Positions 42,430 to 52,862 of a stretch of 64,000 bases of DNA are shown here, piece after piece. Where the stretch lies: NCBI GenBank assembly GCA_021613335.1, contig JAJTWR010000044.1, forward strand, positions 1,924,001-1,988,000, in the 5' to 3' direction. Numbering within the stretch: position 1 is the stretch's first letter; each line of letters starts with the position of its first letter. This stretch comes from Whitmania pigra (Eukaryota; Annelida; Clitellata; Hirudinida; Haemopidae). The notes beneath the pieces are model-generated. The model did not search any database and had not been told where the DNA came from. It worked only from the letters and a program-made list of their open reading frames with translations. Position numbers and translations under genes: made by a program.

Positions 42430-44042
42430 TCATTCAAAAGTGCTGACAATCGCATCAAGAATAGCTCCACCTAAAGAAAGCAGTTTAAAAGGAGCATTTT
42501 TGCAGATCTCATCTGCATGTGGCAGGGAGTCGGTAATCCAAAAGTTTTCCAAAGTAACCACAGGATTCTCGCAAAATTGTCTCCAGGAATTACAAGGAAA
42601 AACTGCATGAGTCACATAGGCGCTTACCTTTTTGGCCTTTGCTTGAAATAAAACCTGGGTACAAATTATGAGATTCAAGAAAAAACATTTCCAGTTGATT
42701 ATTTTAAGCATACCTTGGCACATTCTGCTATTGTGCCTCCACTCTGGACCAGGTCATCCACAATTATTACATGGCGATCTCTTGTCTCTCCTATAAATTA
42801 TTTATGATTCGCTAATAACTATTTTATAGAACAGCAATAAGTGGATGCCACTAAATATTATGCTTCATGGAGGTAACAATAATCATTGCATTACCCTCAA
42901 TACTACTAAATCTCTTCAAAAGTTGAATTTAAAAAATAAACATATTAGAATTTTGATATGAATATCTTATAAGTGCCAATGTAATTGTTTATCTGTCCTT
43001 CAATTTGCTCAGGAATGAATGACTTGTGTACCTTCTTTAATCTGGATAACTCTTTTGTCACCAACTCTAACTTTAGTGCAAATTATAAGTGACACATTGA
43101 GAACATTCCCAAGCCAAATGCTGAATCTCTTGTGTGCTCCATCATCAGGAAATGCTATAGCCACTTTTTCAGAAAGACTGATTCTTGTAATTTCCTCTGT
43201 CAACAATGTCAATGCAGTTTCCAATCTGGAAATAAATATGTCAGGCTTGTAAATACTGTTGGTTGAGAAACGTTAAACCAGTTACCGAGGAATAACAGCA
43301 TCTGAGAAATAAAACCTCTCTTGTAAGGCGTGGATGTCATATATAAGAATCTGTGCTGGGCCTCTGGCAGTCAGTGGAATTGCCGAGAGCATTAGTGCCA
43401 ATGTCTGAAAAAATATTGATAACAAAACAACAATGCACAAATAAAAGATGTATGTTAACTTTCACCTTTGCAGTTGCTACTTGTCCTTCTAGGTCTATTC
43501 GTTCCATGGTTCCAGTTGGAAAATACGGCAAAGCAACTATGAATGACTTTACCATATACCTATTAAATGATATGACTAAATAACATAAAAGAAGTTATAA
43601 TGGTAATTGCTTACTTGGGAAGGGCATACATCAAGGAAAGTTGTTCAAATATCACTTGGGGATTATGAAAACTCGACAAAAAAACAACTAAAAAAATTGG
43701 CAATAATTAAATAAATTAGTAAATAAAAATGTATTGATGCCTAAACAAACAGAACCATTTTTGTTAGACATGTGCTTCACATTGTCTATGAAAAGATTTG
43801 GAAAATCGTCTTTGAATGTATTCCAAAGCATGCCCTTTTCCAAATATTCCAACAAACCAGGAAAACGTTTCTAAGTGAAAAAAAATGCATATTGATGCGG
43901 CGAACAAAATTGATTTCGATGAACTTGCCTGGCATTTATCATAAATCCTTCTAGCCAGGGGGAACATTGAAGGGTGTGACAATAAGATTATTTTAAAGTC
44001 GTTACCGCTCGAAGTTTTCCTTGCTTTGGCCATATCAACCAT
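42430..44042 (-). CDS. PRS: plant-type (class II) ribose-phosphate pyrophosphokinase, eight exons
   Basis: It makes PRPP from ribose 5-phosphate and ATP, a precursor for nucleotides, in the cytosol. Minus-strand exons 44042-43929, 43870-43756, 43687-43615, 43559-43466, 43404-43286, 43225-43032, 42790-42714 and 42654-42430 close in phase and give 336 residues. Motifs include [63 protein letters not shown], the PRPP-binding loop [13 protein letters not shown] and [11 protein letters not shown] with FWITDS. These match the plant PRS3/PRS4 type, not the usual animal PRPS1/2. Intron 1 uses a GC-AG donor (CAG|GCAAGT). The class is recognised from memory of plant sequences; phosphate-independence is known for that class and inferred here. 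Confidence 0.88.
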
Positions 44043-44103
44043 GCCAAAAATCTGGAACCGAAACTACGGGTAAACCAACTCGTCAAATAAAAACTTGCAT
44101 AAG

Positions 44104-44330
44104 CCGGTGTTTACAAATCGCTATCAGGGTGTTTATGTTTAAACCGAAACACAGCTTGTTGCAGGGTGTAAAAGTGCAACTATAGAGTTTTTTGTGTTAT
44201 CTAAATTGCCAAATGTATTTATTTATTTTGACATTTTTAAAATTAGATTTATTCAAATAAAATTATTGCAAATTTGAATAAGGCTAGCAAGCTGTTTAGA
44301 AATCGCTAGCAAGGTGTTTATGTTTCATTA
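44104..44330. repeat. two direct repeats upstream of the PRPP synthetase start
   Basis: GTTTACAAATCGCTATCAGG with GTGTTTATGTTT (about 44108-44140) recurs as GTTTAGAAATCGCTAGCAAG with GTGTTTATGTTT (about 44294-44325). They lie 60-290 bases upstream of the start codon. A role is unknown. Confidence 0.55.
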
Positions 44331-44519
44331 ACCGCAATCTCATTCACCCAACCTATTTACAAAATCAGCCTAGGCGTTCAATAGGAGCATACCAAATTGG
44401 CATTACAGCTATCCAACTGCCAAGAGATACAATCAATTAAGATTGCGGTTTTTCTGGATTTGAAGGTCTTTCTATCAATTTCAACACCCGTAAATCACTT
44501 CATCGATCGGCATGGACAC

Positions 44520-44840
44520 ATAATATAATACTAATATAATACTATATATTAGTAATATATATAATACTAATATATATATATAAAATAGAGTCATATTATT
44601 ATATATATATTATATATAATTATATAATAATTATATTATTACTAATATATATTAATAATTATTACTATATATATATATATATAATATGACTCCATTTTAT
44701 ATCTATATATTATATATTATTACTAATTAATAATTATTACTATATATATATATAATATGACTCCATTTTATATCTATATATTATATATTATTACTAATTA
44801 ACAATTATTATATATATATAATAATAATATGACTCCCTTT
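44520..44840. repeat. AT-rich 71-72 bp tandem repeat with an inverted copy
   Basis: AATATGACTCCATTTTAT recurs at about 44684, 44755 and 44827, 71-72 bases apart, embedded in TATATA/ATTACTAATTA sequence. An inverted copy, ATAAAATAGAGTCATATTA, lies at about 44581. The arrangement could extrude as a large hairpin. Confidence 0.8.
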
Positions 44841-44884
44841 ATTATTGAGTAAAGAGCTTGTCGACTTCATCTCACAACATCCCG

Positions 44885-44985
44885 TGAGAGTAGTGTAACG
44901 GACACTGACAAAATCTGCTGCCACGCTGTCACATAACGGCAGCGTTAACCCCTAAGCCGGCGACATAACCGGGTTCGATTGTATA
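44885..44985 (+). repeat. tRNA-like SINE fragment
   Basis: An A-box-like TAGTGTAACGG (44889 on) and a B-box-like CCGGGTTCGATTG (about 44970 on) lie on the same strand. Their spacing is wider than in a tRNA, so at best this is a SINE head with an insertion. Low certainty. Confidence 0.3.
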
Positions 44986-45104
44986 TGACTCACCTAGTAA
45001 CTGATTTATATAGTGTTCAAAACATTTATTTTTCTTGATTTCATTGACGTAAACCGTCAATGACATAAGCAAAATCTTTCCAATGCTAAGAAGAGCATTG
45101 AGAA

Positions 45105-45185
45105 CAGCGGTGCACAACCTTTTTTTGGCCGAGGGCCAGAAACAGAGTTCGGAGAACACCCGGGAGCCGAGCGAATGAGACCTGT
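45105..45185. mobile_element. possible hAT MITE terminus
   Basis: CAGCGGTGCACAACCTTTTT followed by GGCCGAGGGCCAGA resembles the ends of Charlie-type hAT elements. No opposite end was found. The open frame over it (44929-45207, minus) is not a gene. Confidence 0.4.
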
Positions 45186-47240
45186 AGTAAAAGTTATCGG
45201 AAAACATAGTTATTAATACTCAATTTATCAATATAATCAACACCTGATTTTCATATCACAGCGTGTCGGTGCATCATTTTAGTGTTCATTCAACTTTTAC
45301 TGTTCAACTTCACTATGGAGCTGATATGTTTCCAAACTCTTCCAGAAAAAAAGAGTCACCTCGTATACCAGCTAAGTATGGTGGTTGCATGCTTTAGTTT
45401 TTAATTTACACTAAGGTATTGGAATATTAATAAGAAGCTCAATAAACGTTTCACTAGGCGAGCTGTTTAGGTACAAACTCATCGAGCGTTAACTAACTTA
45501 TTAACAAAGTAGAAGGCATGTCGAGAATATTAAACAGCGCCCAATGAAAGATTTTAATTATAATCCAAAATTATTGATTCGCAATTTCATTGAGTAAATT
45601 TTTTATAATTCAATATTTATTAATATTACTTAACTAAGCCTTTACAAACAATAAATAAGAACTGCTTTTAGTTAAAGATTTTTGATTTAATTGCAAAAAA
45701 TTGGTTTAGTTAAAGATTTTTGATTTAGTTGCAAAAAACGTTTAATTAAATATCTTGAGCGTACTTATCAGTTTGTCTACTTGCTCGATAGTCCTTTAGA
45801 AGGCAAACATTGGATATTATTGATCAAATTGTTATCACTTCCTAGAATAATTACGTGATGTCGATGATGATGAAACCTTCGTGATATATTAAGGTTATAT
45901 GACCTAATGGTGTCATTATCAGGATGGGACATGCCATCATAATCCTCAATGCATTGTCGATAGAATGGTAATGCACTGAATAAATGTAAACCACGAAAAA
46001 AACCGCCTTATCATCATCGTCGTCATCATCATCATCATCGCCATCGTCATCGTCATCATCGCAAATCGAATTATATGGAAATGTTGATGTTTTGTGCAGA
46101 TAATTTAAAATCCAGTGCTTCTTAGTTTTCCTTAGAAACGCCAGGTTTTGCTTCGCATGAATGTACTGTGGATCGATTTGGGGAGCAACACAGGTACTAT
46201 TGTTTGCGTCTGTTATGGAAATGGACCCGAAATGGGTCATGACTTTGCAGAACATTCTAATAAACTTTAAAACTTAAATTAAATATTTATCGATTATTCA
46301 TCGATAGCTTCATTAGGAATATTATATTTTTGTGTATTTCACATTTGTATACTTAATAAATTTCTGGTGACACCAGTTAATACAATTTTTATTGTGCCAC
46401 TTTGAAAAAGGCAATAAAATTTCATTTCAAAAGATTGAATATATAATTAGAGTTTTCTTCATCATGTTCATAAATCTTATTTATCACATTGAACAAATTT
46501 TGGTTACAATGCTGTAAATGGTCATAAGATGTAAAACAGATTTGTAAAATATTATTCAGACAATGTTTGATAATTTATCTCAAACCACTGAGAATATTAA
46601 TTTGGAATCAGTCCAGCAAAAACAAATAAACGAAAGTCTAATTTATCAATGACTTCATAAATTATGTGAAACAAACCCAAGATCAGCGAACAAATCCAGT
46701 TAATGATAGCCCAAGAGAAAAATCACAATTAAGAATCTAGATTACAGAAAGAAATATAATGAGACCAATATCAAGAATTCGACAAAGCATTCACTTTCGT
46801 TCATGATTCAAAAGTTTTTACGTTATCACAACATACCACATTTCCCAGAAAATAAGCGCTAGATAACATCACCAGTTGGCATTTACTATGGTATCGTAGG
46901 GCTAATCCAACTCACGATAATGTTTTGAATTACAAAATATTAATTTAATCTAATATAATGCAAATTATAATTACCGTGAGTATTTGTAAATATTCATTCG
47001 AGAGGATGCATTTTTGTGGGAGGTACTGAGATAACAGATGACTAATCAGATGATTCATTGCATTAAAAACACGAAGCATGGTTCCTGTTAACACAATTTT
47101 GTACCATGTATATATAAACGCGATGCCACATATTGTTTATGTAAAGTTAAAGCATCACATGAAAATAAGACTTACAGAGTCCATCTAAACATAAATTTGG
47201 TAAATAAGTTTGCATTGATTCGGATGCGCTCCAATAAATC
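45186..47240. other. intergenic, CAT/CGT repeat, no gene seen
   Basis: A CAT/CGT triplet tract lies at 46010-46062. Near 46847, TTTCCCAGAAAATAAGCGCT resembles the MITE fragment at 10695. The 3' UTR of the GT61 gene should lie at the upper end. Confidence 0.45.
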
Positions 47241-48818
47241 TTAAAACAATGATGATAATTTATCTGAAGTGAAGTCTGAGGTGAAGCTAATGTATGACCT
47301 AAGAACAAAATCAATATCCTTCCCGTCAACATCTACCACACCCTCACAACCTGAAAGTGATGGTATTCCATGCCATCGCATGCCCAAAGCATATGCTGTT
47401 CGTTGGTAACAAAGATTGGTATGGGGTTTGTTGCACAATCCTTCGATTACAAGGGTGCCAGGGCGACCAAAAACCAAATTGGACAAACCGGCGCCATGGG
47501 GAGCAACAACAATGGAGGCCAGTGAAAACATGATCATTGTATCTTTCAGTGATGGAGGAGGATTGTCTCCAAATACGATGAACTTAAAACCAAATTCGGT
47601 TGAAGTTTTATTCAGAAGCAGTTCGATCAAAGGATAATTGGTAAAATGCCTACTACCAGATCTTTTAATTAGAATAAGGTTATTTATTTTTATATCATTT
47701 GGCATTACAAGTTTTCTTGTTATAAAATGGCGATTGTAATGCTGAAAAAACTGTAATTCAAGCATGTTCGGCGTGCCACAAGAAGTTGTTCTGGGTACGT
47801 AGGCGATATCTGCTCTAATCCATCCCTTGATCACTCGATCTCGGCTCAAACCCAATGTCTCAAGAATTTCAAGAAGTGTTTGAGAGTCATCACGAGCCAG
47901 TATCTTTATAGTTGGATATTTTTTAAGAAAATCTAGGAATAAAGCTGTCCTTGGAATATTTTCTATCATTCTGTGGAAGTATCCTTCTCCCCACCTCTGT
48001 GAAATGACAAATACTTCACCGTAGTGTGGAAAAGTAAGAATGCTTGAATTACTGGGTTGGAAACTTGGAGCTGGCAGACAGTCATGTGGAATAACTTGAA
48101 GGCCTCCACAAAATGGCTCACCCAAGTCGGATACTATACTCCTGGTAAAAATCTGCATTGCATGGTAAACCATCGGCATTTCAAAACGATGTTGTGGCGG
48201 ATTCGATTTCTCATCATAAATCGTTGGAGTTCTTGAATTAAATAGTAGAGGTTCTATTCGAGTGGGAATAGATGCCAATTTGATATCAGTATTGCAAGTG
48301 TAGTTGTAGATATATCCATACTTAGAATTGGCACTGTTATTTTTTATCAATTCGCAAAGTAACTGACTTCCAGTGAAACGGTAATATTTTTCATTCAGCA
48401 ACCACTGATGAACTTCGAACTGAAACTCTAGAATATTGTTGAAATGTGATAAATATTGACTTTCAACTTTATTCCATGTGAGATTTATGTTGGTTACACA
48501 ACTGAAATTTTTTATTACGTCAAAATAATGGGGATTTCTTTGATCAACGAGTGTCATTTTAGGTAAACTGAGGACTGGGGCAGAAAAATTAGAAACTTTG
48601 AGAATTAACATTCTGATGTTTTCCAAATTGGCGTTCATCTCCTGCACTTTGTTAAAAATTGCAGGCTTTGAGTGATCTTTTTCAACATCATTTATCATCG
48701 ACTTGTGAACGTTGTTTACATTTGTCCCAATTATTTTTTGATAAAATGCAATGTGGCATAAGCAATAAACAATTAATCCAGATGAAATAAGTAGTGACAA
48801 AAAATACTTACGTTTCAT
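47241..48818 (-). CDS. GT61-family (DUF563) glycosyltransferase, single exon
   Basis: A 525-residue type II membrane protein of the secretory pathway. A short basic N-terminus and a membrane anchor (about 5-27, FLSLLISSGLIVYCLCHIAF) precede a stem and the catalytic region at about 265-480. Recognisable segments are GEGYFHRMIENIPR (277-290), ILIKRSGSRHF and the hallmark VVAPHGAGLSNLVFG around 438-451. The family includes EOGT (protein O-GlcNAc), POMGNT2 and plant xylosyltransferases. The acceptor cannot be read from sequence, and the overall fit to EOGT or POMGNT2 is loose. There are no introns, unlike the neighbours, which could mean a retrocopy origin. A decayed second copy lies directly upstream. 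Confidence 0.85.
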   Translation of the reverse strand: MKRKYFLSLLISSGLIVYCLCHIAFYQKIIGTNVNNVHKSMINDVEKDHSKPAIFNKVQEMNANLENIRMLILKVSNFSAPVLSLPKMTLVDQRNPHYFDVIKNFSCVTNINLTWNKVESQYLSHFNNILEFQFEVHQWLLNEKYYRFTGSQLLCELIKNNSANSKYGYIYNYTCNTDIKLASIPTRIEPLLFNSRTPTIYDEKSNPPQHRFEMPMVYHAMQIFTRSIVSDLGEPFCGGLQVIPHDCLPAPSFQPSNSSILTFPHYGEVFVISQRWGEGYFHRMIENIPRTALFLDFLKKYPTIKILARDDSQTLLEILETLGLSRDRVIKGWIRADIAYVPRTTSCGTPNMLELQFFQHYNRHFITRKLVMPNDIKINNLILIKRSGSRHFTNYPLIELLLNKTSTEFGFKFIVFGDNPPPSLKDTMIMFSLASIVVAPHGAGLSNLVFGRPGTLVIEGLCNKPHTNLCYQRTAYALGMRWHGIPSLSGCEGVVDVDGKDIDFVLRSYISFTSDFTSDKLSSLF

Positions 48819-49489
48819 ATTTCAGCTTAAACTTGATATTGTGATAGGCATCGGAACTTACAGCAATGTCTGTAAAAAGTAGGTTCTGGCAGTACTTTAA
48901 CAGTGTTCTTTATTAACTTTCTGGAATATCTTTTTAACATGTGAAACTTGAAGCAATCAAATTCAACTTCTCCAGAATATCTTATAACTATTAGAATTTT
49001 CACCTCATGAAGACGAATACCGATTAAACCAATTGCATTTTCAACTGTCGTCGACTGCATCTTATATATTCCCATATATCTATGTTAATTTCTTACTCCA
49101 TGCTAAATCTATATCATGCGCATCACTTGCTTTTGGCCGGTCAAACTTTAGCCGTTAAATTCTAAGTAATTTAGTCTCAATTAAGAGCAGTGTCCTTATT
49201 GAAAATTTAATATGATCTTGAAATTGATTTAAGACTACCTCGGGCACGCTAATAGTTTAACGAGAAAACTTGCATAAAGCAAAATTTAGTTTTTGGTTGA
49301 GCCAAAGTAACTACTTTTTTACTTCTTGATAGTACGCCTTGGAGCTCACCGACAGAGATCACATTTTTAACAAGAGATCAAATTATAAAATGTTTAGAGA
49401 TAGAACTTTCTAAGTTATCGACAGTGTAATTTTCTGCCTTTGCCAATTCCTTAAAACTATTTGAAATGCTATAATGCAAATTCAATGTA

Positions 49490-50050
49490 TTCCAGAAAAA
49501 ATGTAATTCCAGCATTCCAAGCTCGGCTTGTCAAAAGAAGTTGCCCTGTTCTAATCCATCCCTTGATCACTCGATCTCAACTCAAATACAATGCTTCAAG
49601 AGTTTAAAGAATTTTTTGAGAGTTATAATATAATATAGATTATATATATAGTTATAATAATAATATTATTATATTAATATTAATAGTACAAAAAATAAGT
49701 CACAAAATAATATTTATTAAATAATAATAATTATTATAATTATAATTATAATTATTTTTGTTCCAAGTTTTACATCAGTTACATATAGTTATAATAATAA
49801 TATTATTATATTAATATTAATAGTACAAAAAATAAGTCAAAAAATAATATTTATTAAATAATAATAATTATTATAATTATAATTATAATTATTTTTGTTC
49901 CATGTTTTACATCAGTTACATAATCGAAATGTTTAATAATGCCAAATTAATTATCTTCATTAACAACATTAATTTATCGGAGACTAGTATCAGGAGTAGA
50001 CCAGAAAAGTTACAAACTTTGATAATTGAAATCTTGATGTTTTTCAAATA
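49490..50050 (-). pseudogene. decayed second copy of the GT61 gene
   Basis: 49495-49620 resembles 47755-47890 of the intact gene; both share TCTAATCCATCCCTTGATCA and the surrounding bases. 49915-50045 resembles the 5' part at 48490-48625, with matching segments around AAGTTACAAACTTTGATAAT and AAATCTTGATGTTTTTCAAA. Order and strand are preserved, the middle is lost, and no long frame remains. Two tandem copies of an AT-rich block sit where the middle should be. Confidence 0.75.
49640..49922. repeat. about 140-bp AT-rich block, two tandem copies
   Basis: The block with TAGTTATAATAATAATATTA ... TTCCAAGTTTTACATCAGTTACATA recurs as a near-identical copy (TTCCATGTTTTACATCAGTT). The copies abut and lie inside the GT61 pseudogene. 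Confidence 0.85.
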
Positions 50051-50059
50051 TCAAATCCT

Positions 50060-50237
50060 ATAACAACTGTTTCAGTAGAGAGATCATTTAGCCCAACGAA
50101 TAGGACATTCAGCAAGGCAAGAAATACAAAGACATCAGGAACTCATAAGAACAAGCATTGAAGAACCTGAAGTTCCAATGGAAGATTTTCAAAAAGGAAT
50201 AAAAGATTTATATGCTTTGAAAAACCTCGGCGATTAA
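50060..50237 (+). pseudogene. frameshifted C-terminal remnant of a hAT transposase
   Basis: One frame reads ITTVSVERSFSPTNRTFSKA, like the dimerisation-domain entry of hAT transposases (SVERSFS). The end lies in another frame: RTSIEEPEVPMEDFQKGIKD, then a stop. It is too short for element ends to be placed. Confidence 0.5.
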
Positions 50238-50348
50238 GATTTCTTCGAAAGTTTCATTTTTAACAGTTCGTTTTATTTTGGTTTGTGTGATTGATTGTTG
50301 ATATGTTTGCATAGTGTTGTTAGTTAATAGAAATTCTTTTATCGAACT

Positions 50349-51235
50349 TACATTTACATTTACATTTATTTATCCAATATTTTATGTGCTCGATGTAATC
50401 CTGAAGGGATGTATAGGCACGGCGAACAAGAGCTCACAAATATGCAGTCTATGAAATAAAAACAAAATAAGATAAGAATAGAATAAAAGTGAGTGAACAG
50501 AATGGAATAAAATAAAATAATAGAGACAGGGACAAAAACAAACTATAGATTAAAGAATTATATATATGAGGTCACAAATAGATGGGTTTTCAGTCCGGAT
50601 TTGAAGGCTTCTGACGATTGAGCCAGACGAATGTTTGGAGGAAGCAGGTTCCAGATCACGGGAGCGGCGACATAGAAGGCCCGATCACCCTGCCTGACAC
50701 TGCGAGACCGTGGAACGACCAGGGTCCTAGTCTCGGATGAGCGGAGTGATGCCCTGCCAGGGACAGCTGTGGTACTGATCAGTAGTTCAGTCAAGTACCG
50801 AGGGGCTTGACCTGTGGCGGCCTTGTAGACTAGGAGGGCAGTCTTGTACAGCACCCGCTCCGGGATCTTCAGCCAGTGAAGATTAGCAAGTACCGGGGAG
50901 ATATGGTCCGATAGCCTCCCTCCTTGTATGAGCTTGGCAGCCGTGTTCATGACGGTCTGGAAGGTGCTAATGACTTGCTGGTTGACGTTAACCAGCAGAG
51001 AATTGCAGTAGTCAAGCCGCGATAGAATAAATTGAATAGTGAGAGACCGGAAAGCCTCAGGTGGTAGGAATGGTTTCGCCTCCTTGAGGATGCGAAGCTT
51101 GGCATAGCAAGCAGCAGCAACCCGATTTACATGGGACTTCATGGAGAGGGAAGAGTCCAAGTAGACCCTCAGATTCCTGACTGTCCGTGAAGGGGTGATG
51201 GAAGAGAGGGAGGTCACTGATATGACCAAGTCGAG
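50349..51235 (-). mobile_element. 5'-truncated CR1/L2-like LINE
   Basis: The frame at 50558-51229 (223 residues) is the C-terminal part of a LINE reverse-transcriptase protein. It includes KPFLPPEAFRSLTIQFILSR, LDYCNSLLVNVNQQVI, HWLKIPERVLYKTALLVYKA and DRAFYVAAPVIWNLLPPNIR. The 3' UTR (50557 down to 50349) ends in TAAATG-type tandem hexamers, typical of CR1/L2-group tails. The upstream RT catalytic motif and endonuclease are missing. The frame is intact for its length. Confidence 0.85.
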
Positions 51236-51532
51236 CCGGGGTGCCGAACCAGATTAAACCAGAACTGTCAAATTAATTCGTTTCAAATTGGTATTTTGCA
51301 AAAAAAGCCCCCTCCCGAACTCCGGAAATGCTTCTACCCCCAAATCATATTGTCTGAAAAAACCTTGCTCCCATTCCTCTTGCAGCAACCACCCATTATC
51401 AAATATGCTTTTTCAAAGAAAACAAAAAAACTGGTTTATTTTAATATTTAAATGCAAACAAATCACATTATCAATGACCAACGCCACAATAACAACATGT
51501 CTGTTACATATGTATTTATGTATTTATAACAT
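51236..51532. other. spacer between repeats, no gene seen
   Basis: Nothing recognisable is present. A weakly C-rich stretch lies near 51305-51390. Confidence 0.4.
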
Positions 51533-51653
51533 CAACCATTTGTATAGCATTGCTTCCCATGGGCGCTTCGTGACGGTGCAAGCTGAGTCGCGAACACGAC
51601 ACTTAACCGTTACTTTTAGCGTCATTAACAGGAACGCCTGAAACAACTTGCAC
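51533..51653 (+). repeat. unclassified 120-130 bp dispersed repeat, copy 2
   Basis: The same start (CAACCATTTGTATAGC), internal GCGAACACGACA and ACTTGCAC end as the copy at 40897-41026. It has several substitutions and small indels. Confidence 0.65.
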
Positions 51654-52675
51654 GTCCGCGATAGAATAGTGGTCTTCCATAAAGTATGTGACACTATTTT
51701 AGACCATTTCAAACCCCCCTATCTATCCCATGTCATACTCTGTCACAAATCTCAGACCCATCCCCTAAAAGTCATGCGAACCAGATAAGAATTGAGCATC
51801 TGATTCAAATTTTGTGGCAATTACATAAAAAAATCATAATACTTTGAAAAAATGTCTCAAAGCAACTTGTATAGTTGGAGTGTTTATTAAACAGATTCCG
51901 ATCTTCCTAAACACTAAGTAATTTTTATTTGATATCTCCTATTCTTTACTTTTATTAATAAACCACAACTTTTGTCTATATACCAATCATAGCGTGCGCT
52001 TACGAATATTAATCAATCATGGCTGTAGGGTCTGGAAACAAGGTGCCGGGCTGTGTTGACCCCAACAATAAAATTGACTGGGTTGCGCATCTTTCACTCG
52101 GTTACTTTACTGTCGCTTAAGAGGTTAATAGCATTGTATTTGACTTCTAAATATGATAAAGTTTACAGTTAAAACATTTTTTCATTGACAATGTCAGCGG
52201 CTATTTTTTTTAAAGAATTGATTTGAAATAAATAATTGATAGAAACACTTTCATTAACAAAGCAGGACCAAGATTAAACTTGGAATTAACAAATATAAAT
52301 GTTAAGGCATCAAATTATACAAAAGCACAAGAAAAACACTTTCATAGCCCATGTAATTATTTATAGAACCTATTCCAAATATCCTGAAATTATAATAATC
52401 TAAAATAAATTATCCCAATATGAATAAAAGAGAAGATTACGATCAACCAACAAATAATGTTTCAATCAATAATTATTTTAAGAACTTTAACTTTGAAGGA
52501 CACCCGGGGATATAATTTGAGTATATAATTTATTTTATTTTATTTATTTTCAAAGTTGGTCAAAGGGCCTCTAACAAGATCAACAAGCAACTCTCAAGCG
52601 AATCAAGAAAACAAAGACAAGCGACAAAACAAGGGAAGCAGGAAAAAAGCAAATAACAAAAACAAAAATGATCAT
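51654..52675. other. intergenic, no gene seen
   Basis: AT-rich DNA without exon-like segments. TTTATTTTATTTATTTTC near 52540 may be the tail of the following LINE fragment. Confidence 0.4.
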
Positions 52676-52862
52676 ATATTTAGTTTCCAACAGTCAAAAA
52701 TCGAGAGAGGTCCGCATGAGTAATCAAGCATTTGAACCGTGAAAAAGTACCGGCCGACACTATCTCCTCAGGAAGTGAGTTCCAGACTTTTGACACGTGT
52801 GACTGAACACTAAGAAGAGAATCGATTTCTTTTAAATCAACATCTATCATGCCCCACCCTGA
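52676..52862 (-). mobile_element. C-terminal LINE fragment
   Basis: The minus strand reads VSKVWNSLPEEIVSAGTFSR, then a LITHADLSRF-like run and a stop. The 'VWNSLPxxIVSA..F' pattern is the usual end of CR1/Jockey-like reverse-transcriptase proteins. Upstream coding is not clear. Confidence 0.55.

Noticed and set aside
42430..44042. Bacterial or plant contamination as the source of the PRPP synthetase
   Set aside because: It has seven introns with the same AT-rich style as its neighbours and lies between animal genes.
44929..45207. 92-residue minus-strand frame
   Set aside because: It covers a hAT-like terminal repeat and tRNA-like sequence; no protein family is recognisable.
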